The translations under genes and the position numbers were made by a program. Source: Macrococcus armenti (GTDB lineage Bacteria > Bacillota > Bacilli > Staphylococcales > Staphylococcaceae). Taken from it: DNA of 64,000 bases. Shown here piece after piece: positions 54,788 through 63,034 of the stretch. The notes below the pieces were generated by a model that saw only the letters and a program-made list of their open reading frames with translations, made no database searches and was not told the DNA's origin. The first letter of the stretch is position 1. Each line of letters opens with the position of its first letter. Location of the stretch: NCBI RefSeq assembly GCF_020097135.1, contig NZ_CP083608.1, forward strand, positions 2,108,001 to 2,172,000. Direction: 5' to 3'.

Positions 54788-55630
54788 TTAATCTTTTTTT
54801 AATTTTTTAATCGCTTCTATTTGTTTAAGTGCGTCGTTATAGCCTAAATCATACAATTGACTTAACTTGTTTTTATCCTTTTCCATGCGATCAACCTTTA
54901 AATCCTGTGATGGACGTATTACAATGACATGACCATTTTCTTCCTGCTGCTCAATATAGTTCAAAGTCTCATTATAATGTCCTGCACGCTTCAGCATCGC
55001 TTCATCTATCTTTTTATATCCTTTTAGCTTGAACCACTTTGCAAATCGACTTGTTCGCTTTACGTATCCAGCTGGACGTGTCAATACTACTACGTTCTTC
55101 ACCATACCGTCTCTCTGTGCTTTTCTTAGCGGTATAGGGTCTGTTATTCCACCGTCCAGAAGTTTCTTACCATCATATTCTACAATTGGTGCCATAAACG
55201 GTAATGAACTTGATGCTCTTAAAATCGTCATTAAGTCTTTTTTTAAATACTTCTGATTATAGTATTCTGTTTCTCCGGTTTCACAGTTTGTACATGCAAT
55301 AATATATTCGCCATTATATTGAAGAAACTCATCCATATCGAACGGCGCATAAGTTTTTGGAATTTCCTCAAATATGAAATCCATTCCGAACATCTCTCTG
55401 TTCTTAATATAATTTGCGAATGATAAATATCGTTTGTCATCCAGAAACTCCAGGCTCACCTTTTTATTACGACCTCTTTGCTTCGACAAATAAGAGGCTG
55501 CCATATTTCCTCCGGCTGAAACTCCGATGACATAATTGAACATCATGTCATTATCCAAAAAACAATCCAGTACACCAGCAGTATAAATCCCTCTCATACC
55601 GCCACCTTCCAATACTAATCCTGCACTCAT
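54788..55630 (-). CDS. Patatin-like phospholipase family protein
   Basis: A 280-residue serine hydrolase of the patatin fold (RssA/YjjU group). Oxyanion loop LEGGGMRGIYTAG is at 7-19, nucleophile Ser38 in GVSAG (36-40), and the dyad Asp159 in LLDGGITDPIPL. No signal peptide or membrane segment is seen, so it is probably cytoplasmic. Likely activity is acyl-ester hydrolysis of lipids; the substrate is unknown. AGGTGATC precedes the start. It is divergent from phnD across 180 bases and lies beside the rRNA promoter, a place that is gene-free in S. aureus as I recall. Confidence 0.88.
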   Translation of the reverse strand: MSAGLVLEGGGMRGIYTAGVLDCFLDNDMMFNYVIGVSAGGNMAASYLSKQRGRNKKVSLEFLDDKRYLSFANYIKNREMFGMDFIFEEIPKTYAPFDMDEFLQYNGEYIIACTNCETGETEYYNQKYLKKDLMTILRASSSLPFMAPIVEYDGKKLLDGGITDPIPLRKAQRDGMVKNVVVLTRPAGYVKRTSRFAKWFKLKGYKKIDEAMLKRAGHYNETLNYIEQQEENGHVIVIRPSQDLKVDRMEKDKNKLSQLYDLGYNDALKQIEAIKKLKKD

Positions 55631-55763
55631 CTGATCACCTCATATTAATTATAGTCCACTGTTCTATATAATTTCTTGTTATACGCTTATAAAGTTCTAA
55701 ATCTCACTTTTTACATTTATACATTAATATTTACAAATTTTTTACACCCTTAAGAAAAATTTT

Positions 55764-55793
55764 TTGCTAGAATAAGTATGTACATACTATAAC
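55764..55793 (+). promoter_or_regulatory. phnD promoter with an operator-like palindrome in its spacer
   Basis: TTGCTA (55764-55769), 18 bases, TATAAC (55788-55793). The spacer holds the perfect 14-base palindrome AGTATGTACATACT (55775-55788), abutting the -10. This is the typical place for a repressor site; the regulator is unknown. Confidence 0.6.
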
Positions 55794-55810
55794 AATAAAG
55801 GAGCACTAAA

Positions 55811-56728
55811 ATGATTAAAAATGTAATTAAAGGTTCTACAGTTGTTTTATTATCTACTACGCTACTTGCAGCATGCGGTTCTGGCGAATCTAAGGATTCA
55901 GGTAAAGGTTATACACCTGAGAAGCTGACAGTTCAGTTCGTCCCTTCTCAAAATGCTGAAACGCTTGAAGCTAAAGCTAAACCATTAGAAAAATTATTAA
56001 AAAAAGAACTGGGTATCCCTGTTGAAGTATCAGTATCAACAAATTACAACACTATCGTTGAAGCAATGAAATCTAAAAAGGTCGACATCGGATTCTTACC
56101 TCCGACTGCATATGTATTAGCGCACGATCAAAAAGCTGCTGACGTGTTATTACAGGCACAACGATACGGCGTTAACGACGATGGTACTCCTACAAAAGAA
56201 CTAGTGGACTTCTATAAATCACAATTTATCGTTAAGAAAGACTCTAATATCAAGTCTTTAAAAGATATGAAAGGCAAAAAAATTGCAATGCAGGACGTAA
56301 CTTCTACAGCAGGTTATGTATTCCCAGCCGTAGATCTTAAAAACGAAGGTATCGACCCACTGAAAGATATGCAAGTAACAACAGTAAAAGGTCACGATCA
56401 GGCTGTTATTTCATTATTAAATGGTGATGTTGATGTTGCTACAACATTCCAGGATGCACGTAATATCGTGAAAAAGGATCAGCCTAATGTATTTAAAGAC
56501 ACTGAAATCGTAAAACTTACAGAAAAGATTCCAAACGATACAATTTCAGCACGTTCTGATATGACTGATGAATGGAAGAAAAAAGTAACGGATGCTTTCA
56601 TTAAAATCGGTAAAGATAAAGAAGGACATAAAATTATTCAGGAAGTTTACTCACACGAAGGATACGTAAAATCAGATGATTCTAAGTTTGACGTTATTCG
56701 TGAATATGACAAAAAAGTTAAAAAATAA
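55811..56728 (+). CDS. phnD: Phosphonate/phosphite-type ABC transporter substrate-binding lipoprotein PhnD
   Basis: This protein captures ligand outside the cell for PhnC-PhnE. The lipoprotein signal peptide ends at the lipobox LLAAC (Cys22 lipidated), then a flexible Gly/Ser/Lys stretch. The body is the PhnD type of periplasmic-binding fold: PSQNAETLEAKAKPLEKLLK, DIGFLPPTAYVLA, KIAMQDVTSTAGYVFP, and VDVATTFQDARN. 305 residues. AAAGGAG lies 8 bases ahead of the ATG. Such systems carry phosphonates or phosphite, but no C-P lyase genes are here, so the ligand is open. Confidence 0.9.
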   Translation: MIKNVIKGSTVVLLSTTLLAACGSGESKDSGKGYTPEKLTVQFVPSQNAETLEAKAKPLEKLLKKELGIPVEVSVSTNYNTIVEAMKSKKVDIGFLPPTAYVLAHDQKAADVLLQAQRYGVNDDGTPTKELVDFYKSQFIVKKDSNIKSLKDMKGKKIAMQDVTSTAGYVFPAVDLKNEGIDPLKDMQVTTVKGHDQAVISLLNGDVDVATTFQDARNIVKKDQPNVFKDTEIVKLTEKIPNDTISARSDMTDEWKKKVTDAFIKIGKDKEGHKIIQEVYSHEGYVKSDDSKFDVIREYDKKVKK

Positions 56729-56754
56729 TCCCAACCCCATGCTTTAATATAATC

Positions 56755-56787
56755 AAAAAGCTAAACTCAAATAGAGTTTAGCTTTTT
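56755..56787 (+). terminator. Intercistronic hairpin between phnD and phnC
   Basis: AAAAAGCTAAACTC-AAATA-GAGTTTAGCTTTTT, a perfect 10-base core stem with a T-run, inside the operon. It would stop part of the transcription after phnD and so favour a molar excess of the binding protein over the ABC components. Confidence 0.85.
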
Positions 56788-56807
56788 CAATCATAAGGAG
56801 TGGCAAT

Positions 56808-57581
56808 ATGAGTCAAATCGTATTTAAAGATGTAAATAAAGTTTATCCGAACGGGCACGTTGGACTTAACAATGTAAATCTGGAAATTAATCAAGGAGAG
56901 TTCATTGTTATCGTTGGTCTTTCAGGTGCAGGGAAGTCTACGTTATTACGCTCAATAAATAGACTACACGAGATTTCATCAGGAGATATTTCAATTGATG
57001 GAGAATCTATAACAAAGGCGAAAGGAAATAAATTACTGTTGATGCGACGAAATATCGGGATGATATTCCAGAGCTTCAATCTTGTTAAACGTTCGACTGT
57101 TATTCGTAACGTATTAAGTGGTCGTGTTGGTTATCATCCGACATGGAAAATGATACTCGGCCTATTCCCGAAAAAAGATAAGCAGATTGCGCTTGAAGCT
57201 TTAGATCGCGTGAATATTGTAGAAAAAGCATACAGTCGTGCAGACGAGCTTTCGGGTGGCCAGCAGCAACGCGTATCTATCGCTCGCGCACTTGCACAGG
57301 AACCTAAGATTATATTAGCTGACGAACCTGTCGCTTCACTGGATCCGTTAACTACAAAGCAAGTCATGGATGACCTGAAACGTATAAATCAGGACCTCGG
57401 CATCACTGTAATCGTCAACTTACACTTCGTCGATCTCGCAAGAGAATATGCGACACGTATTATCGGTCTCAGAGCTGGAGAAGTTGTATTTGATGGTCCG
57501 GTAAGCAGCGCGACAGATGAAGCATTCTCTCAAATATACGGTCGCGAAATCAAAGAGGATGAAGTTATGGGGGTGTTATAA
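56808..57581 (+). CDS. phnC: Phosphonate-type ABC transporter ATP-binding protein PhnC
   Basis: The nucleotide-binding subunit energises uptake. Walker [10 protein letters not shown] is at 37-45, the Q-loop at Gln88 (IFQSFNL), signature LSGGQ at 148-152, Walker B IILADEP at 168-174 with SLDP D-loop, and the H-loop in VNLHFVDLA. 257 residues. AAGGAG precedes the start. The stop overlaps the phnE start by one base. Confidence 0.94.
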   Translation: MSQIVFKDVNKVYPNGHVGLNNVNLEINQGEFIVIVGLSGAGKSTLLRSINRLHEISSGDISIDGESITKAKGNKLLLMRRNIGMIFQSFNLVKRSTVIRNVLSGRVGYHPTWKMILGLFPKKDKQIALEALDRVNIVEKAYSRADELSGGQQQRVSIARALAQEPKIILADEPVASLDPLTTKQVMDDLKRINQDLGITVIVNLHFVDLAREYATRIIGLRAGEVVFDGPVSSATDEAFSQIYGREIKEDEVMGVL

Positions 57582-58360
57582 TGGCACAACCAAACATCAA
57601 ACCTAATCACACACTTAAATGGTCTTTTACACTTATATTACTTATTGCCTTAGTAATATGGAGTGGCTTTAAAACGAACTTTAGTATTGCAAGTTTAAAT
57701 CAAGGTTTCCCTGAAATGATGAATCTTATCAAAGAGATGATGCCACCAGACTGGACATATTTCAAAGAAATCGTTAAACCTATGGCTGATACAATCCGTA
57801 TGGCTGTTCTAGGTACAACTTTCGGATCGTTACTCGCTATTCCAGTGGCGCTACTCGCAGCAAGTAATGTTTTTAAATCTAAATGGATTAATATTCCTGT
57901 ACGACTCATACTTAATATTATCCGTACTATACCCGATTTACTACTTGCTTCAATTTTCGTTGCAGTATTCGGTATCGGTGCTTTACCAGGTATATTCGCA
58001 CTTACAGTGTTATCTTTTGGTATTGTAGCGAAATTATTTTATGAATCATTAGAAAACATCGATAATGGGCCGCTAGAAGCTATGACTGCTGTAGGTGCAA
58101 ATAAATCTAAGTGGATTACGTTCGGCGTGTTACCTCAGGCAATAGCTCCATACCTTTCGTTCGTACTATTCACATTCGAAATTAATATTCGTGCAGCTGC
58201 CGTACTTGGTCTCGTAGGTGCAGGTGGTATCGGTTTATTTTACGATAAAACATTGGGCTATTTTGAGTACCCGAAAGTGACAACTATTATTATTTTCACA
58301 TTAGTAATCGTAATGATTATTGACTTTGTGAGCACTAGAGTAAGGGAGCGTTTATTATGA
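57581..58360 (+). CDS. phnE: Phosphonate-type ABC transporter permease PhnE (first)
   Basis: A 259-residue inner permease with about six hydrophobic segments and the binding-protein-dependent EAA motif near residue 167 (EAMTAVGANKSKWITFGVLP). The C-terminal half is typical of PhnE (EINIRAAAVLGLVGAGGIG). It probably pairs with the second permease as a heterodimer. Its ATG overlaps the phnC stop and its own stop overlaps the next gene (ATGA). Confidence 0.92.
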   Translation: MAQPNIKPNHTLKWSFTLILLIALVIWSGFKTNFSIASLNQGFPEMMNLIKEMMPPDWTYFKEIVKPMADTIRMAVLGTTFGSLLAIPVALLAASNVFKSKWINIPVRLILNIIRTIPDLLLASIFVAVFGIGALPGIFALTVLSFGIVAKLFYESLENIDNGPLEAMTAVGANKSKWITFGVLPQAIAPYLSFVLFTFEINIRAAAVLGLVGAGGIGLFYDKTLGYFEYPKVTTIIIFTLVIVMIIDFVSTRVRERLL

Positions 58361-59163
58361 GCAAAAATTATGATCATTTAAAACCGAAGTCTTCTGTCCC
58401 TTCAATAATACGAACGGTAATCATTGCGATAATAGTAGTCGCAATATATGTATGGGCATTTAGCGGGATGCCTAAATTAGAAATTAAAGAAAAATCTATC
58501 GAAATTTTATCTAATATATGGAACGGAATCATACATCCTGATACCGACTATATTTATATGCCTGAAGGAGAGGACTTACTGAGAGGTCTGCTTGAAACAT
58601 TTGCAATCGCCTTTTTAGGTACGATTATTTCGGCTGTACTCTGTATACCATTTGCTTTCTTATCAGCCAGAAATATTTCAAATCGTTTCTTATCAGAAAT
58701 CAGCAAGTTTTTATTAAGCTTCATTCGTGTATTTCCAGAAATCATATTAGCGTTACTGTTCATAAAAGCTGTAGGTCCTGGAGCATTTGCTGGTGTACTG
58801 GCGGTAGGTATCCACTCAATCGGTATGCTCGGTAAACTGTTTGCTGAAGATATGGAGAATTTAGATATGGGACCATCAGAAGCTTTAAAGGCTACCGGAG
58901 CAAATAAAACAAAAACATTAATGTTTGCAGTTGTGCCTCAAATATTACCTGCGTTTATCTCATTTGTATTGTATCGTTTCGAAATAAACTTAAGAAGCGC
59001 ATCAATTCTAGGATTAATCGGTGCAGGTGGTATAGGAACACCATTAATATTCGCATTACAGGGACGTACGTGGGATCGCGTAGGTATTATCCTCATCGGT
59101 ATTGTAATTATGGTTATTATCGTTGATACAATTTCTGGTATGATCAGAAAACGACTCGTATAA
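58357..59163 (+). CDS. phnE: Phosphonate-type ABC transporter permease PhnE (second)
   Basis: A 268-residue permease paralogous to the first PhnE: EALKATGANKTKTLMFAVVP near 178-197 (EAA motif) and EINLRSASILGLIGAGGIG in the C-terminal half. An N-terminal helix (IIRTVIIAIIVVAIYVWAF) is followed by a ~45-residue external segment before the membrane core. It overlaps its neighbour by four bases and closes the operon at a strong terminator. Confidence 0.92.
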   Translation: MSKNYDHLKPKSSVPSIIRTVIIAIIVVAIYVWAFSGMPKLEIKEKSIEILSNIWNGIIHPDTDYIYMPEGEDLLRGLLETFAIAFLGTIISAVLCIPFAFLSARNISNRFLSEISKFLLSFIRVFPEIILALLFIKAVGPGAFAGVLAVGIHSIGMLGKLFAEDMENLDMGPSEALKATGANKTKTLMFAVVPQILPAFISFVLYRFEINLRSASILGLIGAGGIGTPLIFALQGRTWDRVGIILIGIVIMVIIVDTISGMIRKRLV

Positions 59164-59202
59164 AAAATAAGCTTGAGGGCATCCTCAAGCTTATTTTTAT
59201 AC
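59163..59202. terminator. Bidirectional terminator between the phn operon and recR
   Basis: AAAAATAAGCTTGAGG-GCAT-CCTCAAGCTTATTTTT, with a perfect stem and T-runs on both strands. Confidence 0.94.
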
Positions 59203-59204
59203 TA

Positions 59205-59801
59205 TTAAATTTCTGTTCTTCCTGATATCGCTTTTGAAAGGGTTACCTCATCAGCATACTCTAAATCGCCTCCGACAGGTAAACCGTGTGCAAGGCGCGT
59301 CACTTTAATTCCAATCGGCTTTACTAGTCGTGCAATATACATTGCTGTCGACTCTCCTTCGATGTTAGGGTTCGTTGCCAGAATTAACTCCTGTACATTC
59401 TCATCACGTAAACGTGTCAATAATGAAGGCACATTTATATCTTCCGGTCCAACGCCTTCCATTGGTGAGATCGCACCATGAAGTACATGGTACAATCCTT
59501 TATACTCTCGCATTTTTTCCATCGCAATCACATCTTTTGTTTCTTCAACAACACAAATGATCGATTGGTCGCGCGATTTATCTTCACAAATATAACATGG
59601 ATCTGTATCGGTAATGTGTCCGCACACTGAGCAGTATGTCAGCTCACGTTTCACATCAACTAGCGCTTTCGCAAAGCCTACTACATCGTCTTCTTTCATA
59701 TCTAATACATGAAATGCCAGACGGCTTGCAGTTTTCGGACCAATACCCGGAAGTTTCATAAAACTGTCTATCAACTTTGAAATTGGTGCAGGATAATGCA
59801 T
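59205..59801 (-). CDS. recR: Recombination mediator RecR
   Basis: RecR with RecO/RecF loads RecA at gaps. The 198-residue protein has an N-terminal helix-hairpin-helix ([16 protein letters not shown]), a C4 zinc finger (Cys57, 60, 69, 72), and a TOPRIM domain ([29 protein letters not shown]), ending in [16 protein letters not shown]. It lies directly after ybaB in the classic dnaX-ybaB-recR operon. Confidence 0.96.
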   Translation of the reverse strand: MHYPAPISKLIDSFMKLPGIGPKTASRLAFHVLDMKEDDVVGFAKALVDVKRELTYCSVCGHITDTDPCYICEDKSRDQSIICVVEETKDVIAMEKMREYKGLYHVLHGAISPMEGVGPEDINVPSLLTRLRDENVQELILATNPNIEGESTAMYIARLVKPIGIKVTRLAHGLPVGGDLEYADEVTLSKAISGRTEI

Positions 59802-59802
59802 A

Positions 59803-60123
59803 TTACATCATTCCTGGAATGTTTAATCCTTTAGTATGTTGTCCTAAACGTTGTGCAGTTACATCATCCGCTTTAGATAATGCATCGTTCGTCGCAGCTA
59901 ATACTAAGTCTTGTAACATTTCAATATCTTCAGGGTCTACTACTTCTTCTTTAATGATTACATCTAAAACTTCTTTATGTCCTGAAACGACAACAGTAAC
60001 CATACCGCCACCAGCTGTTCCTTCGATGCGTTCTTCTTTTAATTTTTCTTGTTCCTCAGCCATTTTCTTTTGCATCTTCTGCATTTGTTTCATCATTTGT
60101 TGCATATTTCCGCCACCGCGCAT
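59803..60123 (-). CDS. ybaB: YbaB/EbfC-family nucleoid-associated protein
   Basis: A small DNA-binding protein of 106 residues, with a methionine/glutamine-rich N-terminal helix ([20 protein letters not shown]) and the conserved [18 protein letters not shown] segment. It coats DNA non-specifically in other bacteria; its role with DnaX and RecR is unresolved. AGGAGG lies upstream. Neighbour spacing is 1 base to recR. Confidence 0.94.
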   Translation of the reverse strand: MRGGGNMQQMMKQMQKMQKKMAEEQEKLKEERIEGTAGGGMVTVVVSGHKEVLDVIIKEEVVDPEDIEMLQDLVLAATNDALSKADDVTAQRLGQHTKGLNIPGMM

Positions 60124-60144
60124 AATATAATTCCTCCTATAAAT

Positions 60145-61791
60145 TTATTCAATAATATTAATTGTATCTTTACCAAACAACTTCGCTGCTTGTGTAACGA
60201 TATCATCTTCTACAGGCTTCTCTTCCTGTTTCGGATGTTTTCTATTTTCCAGATAATCATGCCTTACTTGAAGCCACTGCGAATCTGGTACTCCTACCAT
60301 TTTAACTTGTTTTTGAATAATTGTGTATACTATTGACTCAATCTGTTCTCTTTTTGCTTCATCATTATTCACCATATCGCAATGAATCTCTTCATCAAAT
60401 TTAATAAGTACGTGTGTACTACTTGCCGCAACCGGTTCCGAATTTTTAAGCAAGCTGACGAGAGATTTCTGTCCTTCACTTTCTACATGATGAATCAATG
60501 TGTGCCAGTTCTGCTTTAAGTAGTTTAAATCTTCTCGATTTGCATGATCCAGTACTGTCTCTATTTGACGCATAGAAAACGCATTTTTAGAGCGTTTCGC
60601 TTCTTTTTTAGGTTTCGCTGTTTTTACAGGCGCACTTTGAATACCATTTGCAACTTGTTTCTCAAGCTGCAGAATCCTCTTCTCAAGGTGAGACGTATCC
60701 ACTTGCACAACATTTCGAGGTGTACTGTGCATATTGCTACGTTTCACAAGTTCTGCAAGCTTTACAATCAACACTTCAAAATGCACATTTGTATTCACAG
60801 CAAATCGCATTGATACAAGCGTGTCATTAATTTTATCAATCATTTCATATAACAGACTAATATCAAGCTGATAAATTTGTGCATCGCCTTTTTCTCCGGC
60901 AGCATAATCCATAATAACATCTCTTAAAAAGTAAATCAGATCATTAACAAGTCGCGTAACTTCTTTTCCTTCTGATAACAATCTATGATAAAGCTTAAAT
61001 GCTGATTGAATATCATGCTCAACAATGTAATTCGTAAGCTCAAGAAAGTCGTTACGACCGACACTTCCTGTAACGCTTAAAACGTGTTCCAGCGTCAGTT
61101 CATCTGCGCCGAATGCAATCGCCTGATCGAGAATACTAAGCGCGTCACGCATACCACCTTCAGCTGTTGTTGCTATAAAGCTCAATGCCTCTTCGTGATA
61201 TTTAATCCCTTCCGTATCACATACATATGCCAGATGTTCTGTAATATCAGTAACAGAAATTGCTTTGAAGTCGAATCTCTGACAACGAGAAATAATCGTT
61301 GCCGGAATTTTATGTGGCTCTGTTGTAGCCAATATAAAGATGGCATGCGCCGGCGGTTCTTCAAGCGTCTTTAAAAGCGCGTTAAACGCCCCTGTCGTAA
61401 GCATATGTACTTCATCAATGATGTATACTTTATATGTAGATTCACCAGGTGCATACTTTACTTTATCTCTAATGTTACGTATTTCATCAACACCGTTATT
61501 ACTTGCCGCATCGATTTCGATAACATCCGAATTAGTACCATTTGTTATTGAAATACACGTTTCGCATTTGTTACAAGGTTCACCATCTGTGCGCTCTGTA
61601 CAGTTAATCGCTTTAGCAAATATTTTAGCGATACTTGTTTTCCCCGTCCCTCTTGGACCATTAAACAAGTATGCATGAGAGATTTTATTCTTTTGAATTG
61701 CATTCTTTAATGTAGTTGTAACATGCTTTTGTCCAACAACCTCCGCAAAAGATTGAGATCTGAACACTCGGTATAACGCTTGATAACTCAA
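60145..61791 (-). CDS. dnaX: DNA polymerase III subunits tau/gamma
   Basis: DnaX is the clamp-loader motor. Walker A GPRGTGKTS is at 45-53, the zinc Cys set at 64, 73, 76 and 79, Walker B YIIDEVHML near 118-126, and the SRC sensor. A linker (about 365-400) rich in Lys/Ala leads to a C-terminal domain that binds helicase and polymerase. The start is taken as TTG, giving MSYQALYRVFR (548 residues), because the family begins so and GGAGGG lies 7 bases before it. The longer ATG frame consists of the ribosome site itself. Confidence 0.95.
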   Translation of the reverse strand: MSYQALYRVFRSQSFAEVVGQKHVTTTLKNAIQKNKISHAYLFNGPRGTGKTSIAKIFAKAINCTERTDGEPCNKCETCISITNGTNSDVIEIDAASNNGVDEIRNIRDKVKYAPGESTYKVYIIDEVHMLTTGAFNALLKTLEEPPAHAIFILATTEPHKIPATIISRCQRFDFKAISVTDITEHLAYVCDTEGIKYHEEALSFIATTAEGGMRDALSILDQAIAFGADELTLEHVLSVTGSVGRNDFLELTNYIVEHDIQSAFKLYHRLLSEGKEVTRLVNDLIYFLRDVIMDYAAGEKGDAQIYQLDISLLYEMIDKINDTLVSMRFAVNTNVHFEVLIVKLAELVKRSNMHSTPRNVVQVDTSHLEKRILQLEKQVANGIQSAPVKTAKPKKEAKRSKNAFSMRQIETVLDHANREDLNYLKQNWHTLIHHVESEGQKSLVSLLKNSEPVAASSTHVLIKFDEEIHCDMVNNDEAKREQIESIVYTIIQKQVKMVGVPDSQWLQVRHDYLENRKHPKQEEKPVEDDIVTQAAKLFGKDTINIIE

Positions 61792-61824
61792 AAGGATTCC
61801 CTCCATAAATGTAATAATATTAAT

Positions 61825-61833
61825 TATACCACT
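61825..61833 (-). promoter_or_regulatory. Extended -10 element of the dnaX operon
   Basis: Minus strand TGGTATAAT carries the TGn extension and a consensus -10, ~34 bases before the dnaX TTG; the -35 is weak (TTAAAA). It follows the SRP RNA terminator. Confidence 0.6.
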
Positions 61834-61877
61834 TAAAATACATCATTTTAAAACGATATTATCATTTCCCAGGCAAT

Positions 61878-61914
61878 AAAAAATGAGACAGGGAGTCTCC
61901 CAGTCTCATATCTA
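61878..61914 (-). terminator. Terminator of the SRP RNA gene
   Basis: Minus strand ATGAGAC-TGGGAGACTCCCT-GTCTCAT followed by TTTTTAT; the loop itself holds a GGGAG/CTCCC stem. Confidence 0.9.
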
Positions 61915-61939
61915 TAAAAATATCATTAATTTCAATTAA

Positions 61940-62210
61940 AACCGTGCACCTTTGCTTCGAATAAAAAGCACAAGCGTTACCTGAATCGACAGCTCAAAAA
62001 CGGCTACCCCAGTCACATACAAATGACCACTTAATGCTGCTTCCTTCCGGACCTGACATGATTCATGGGTTTATATTGGCTAGGACCGCTCTCTCAACAC
62101 TACGTGTTCAGGTCAGACCTCACAACTTAATACCCTCTGCAAAGGAATTAGGTCTTACCTAAGCGGATTGTAAGTACAAGGAACCGCTACCTCCCCACTT
62201 AGCACGGCAA
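61940..62210 (-). ncRNA. ffs: Signal recognition particle RNA (large, Alu-containing Bacillus type)
   Basis: SRP RNA binds Ffh to target membrane proteins. The conserved helix 8 loop GTCAGGTCCGGAAGGAAGCA is present on the minus strand near 62037-62060. The 5' part GCCGTGCTAAGTGGGGAGGT is the Alu-domain start, and the ends (CCGTGC/GCACGG) pair. About 271 bases, the size of B. subtilis scRNA. Its place between dnaX and treR matches S. aureus. Confidence 0.95.
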
Positions 62211-62215
62211 CATTA

Positions 62216-62245
62216 ATAATACTATATTTATAATACTTAATGCAA
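62216..62245 (-). promoter_or_regulatory. Promoter of the SRP RNA gene
   Basis: Minus strand TTGCAT (62240-62245), 18 bases, TATTAT (62216-62221), placing the transcription start within a few bases of the RNA 5' end. Confidence 0.75.
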
Positions 62246-62258
62246 CCTTTTAAGCAAT

Positions 62259-62996
62259 CTATTTTTGAGTTGTACGGCGTGAGAAGTCTACAAACTTAAA
62301 TTCGCTCGCTCTATGCTTTGAAACATTGTATTGAAACGCTGTTGCATCCTCAAGATGAACGACTGATCTTACGACAGCCGCATAAGGTGGCATCGTTTCT
62401 TCAAACAACTCTAGATCAAATTCAGTCATGGGCTCGAACGTGATCGCTTTGTTCGAATATGAAATCTTCAGTCCAAGACGGCGCTCAATATAATCATAAA
62501 TCGATTGGCCAGCAATTTCTTCATTCAAAGCAGGCATCATAGACTTGATGAAATAATCGGTATCTATAATATTCACTCTGCCTTTTTCTCTGCGGCTACG
62601 TACGACACGGTATAATTCTGTATCACCTTCTAAACTTAGCGCTTCCTGTACAGATGTATAGTCAGCCGCCACCACAGTTTCAAATGATTCCACTACCGTT
62701 TCATAGTCCATATTCAATGAATGTTTAATTTCCTCAAAACTAATGAGTTTAGATACAGGGAAATTCATCGATTGATTATAAATAACGATTGATCCTTTAC
62801 CTTTTAATTTTTGAATATATCCATTCGTCTGAAGTAAACTTAATGCTTTTCTTACTGTTTCTCGGGAAACACCATAATGTTTTACGAGCAAGTTTTCAGA
62901 TGGTAATTGAGAACCTTCTTTGTATTCACCGTTAATAATTTTTCCACTCAGTTCCTGGTATATCTTTCTATACTTGTTGCTATTCAATTTTTTCAC
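62259..62996 (-). CDS. treR: Trehalose operon repressor TreR
   Basis: A GntR-family (HutC/UTRA) regulator of 245 residues. The N-terminal winged helix covers about 6-75 (QLPSENLLVKHYGVSRETVR) and the UTRA ligand domain 95-240. TreR responds to trehalose 6-phosphate and represses uptake and hydrolysis. It follows treC by ~38 bases, as in the treP-treC-treR operon of Staphylococcus. The adjacent gene supports the assignment. Confidence 0.92.
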   Translation of the reverse strand: MKKLNSNKYRKIYQELSGKIINGEYKEGSQLPSENLLVKHYGVSRETVRKALSLLQTNGYIQKLKGKGSIVIYNQSMNFPVSKLISFEEIKHSLNMDYETVVESFETVVAADYTSVQEALSLEGDTELYRVVRSRREKGRVNIIDTDYFIKSMMPALNEEIAGQSIYDYIERRLGLKISYSNKAITFEPMTEFDLELFEETMPPYAAVVRSVVHLEDATAFQYNVSKHRASEFKFVDFSRRTTQK

Positions 62997-63034
62997 CTCT
63001 ATATCTAAAAGTATATTCAGATTAGGGAAAACAA

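Noticed and set aside
60570-60630. Possible dnaX frameshift site (A-run at CCTAAAAAAGAAGC) making a gamma form
   Set aside because: The six As fall as two whole AAA codons, not in the A-AAA-AAG slippery frame, and the run is too short for efficient transcriptional slippage.
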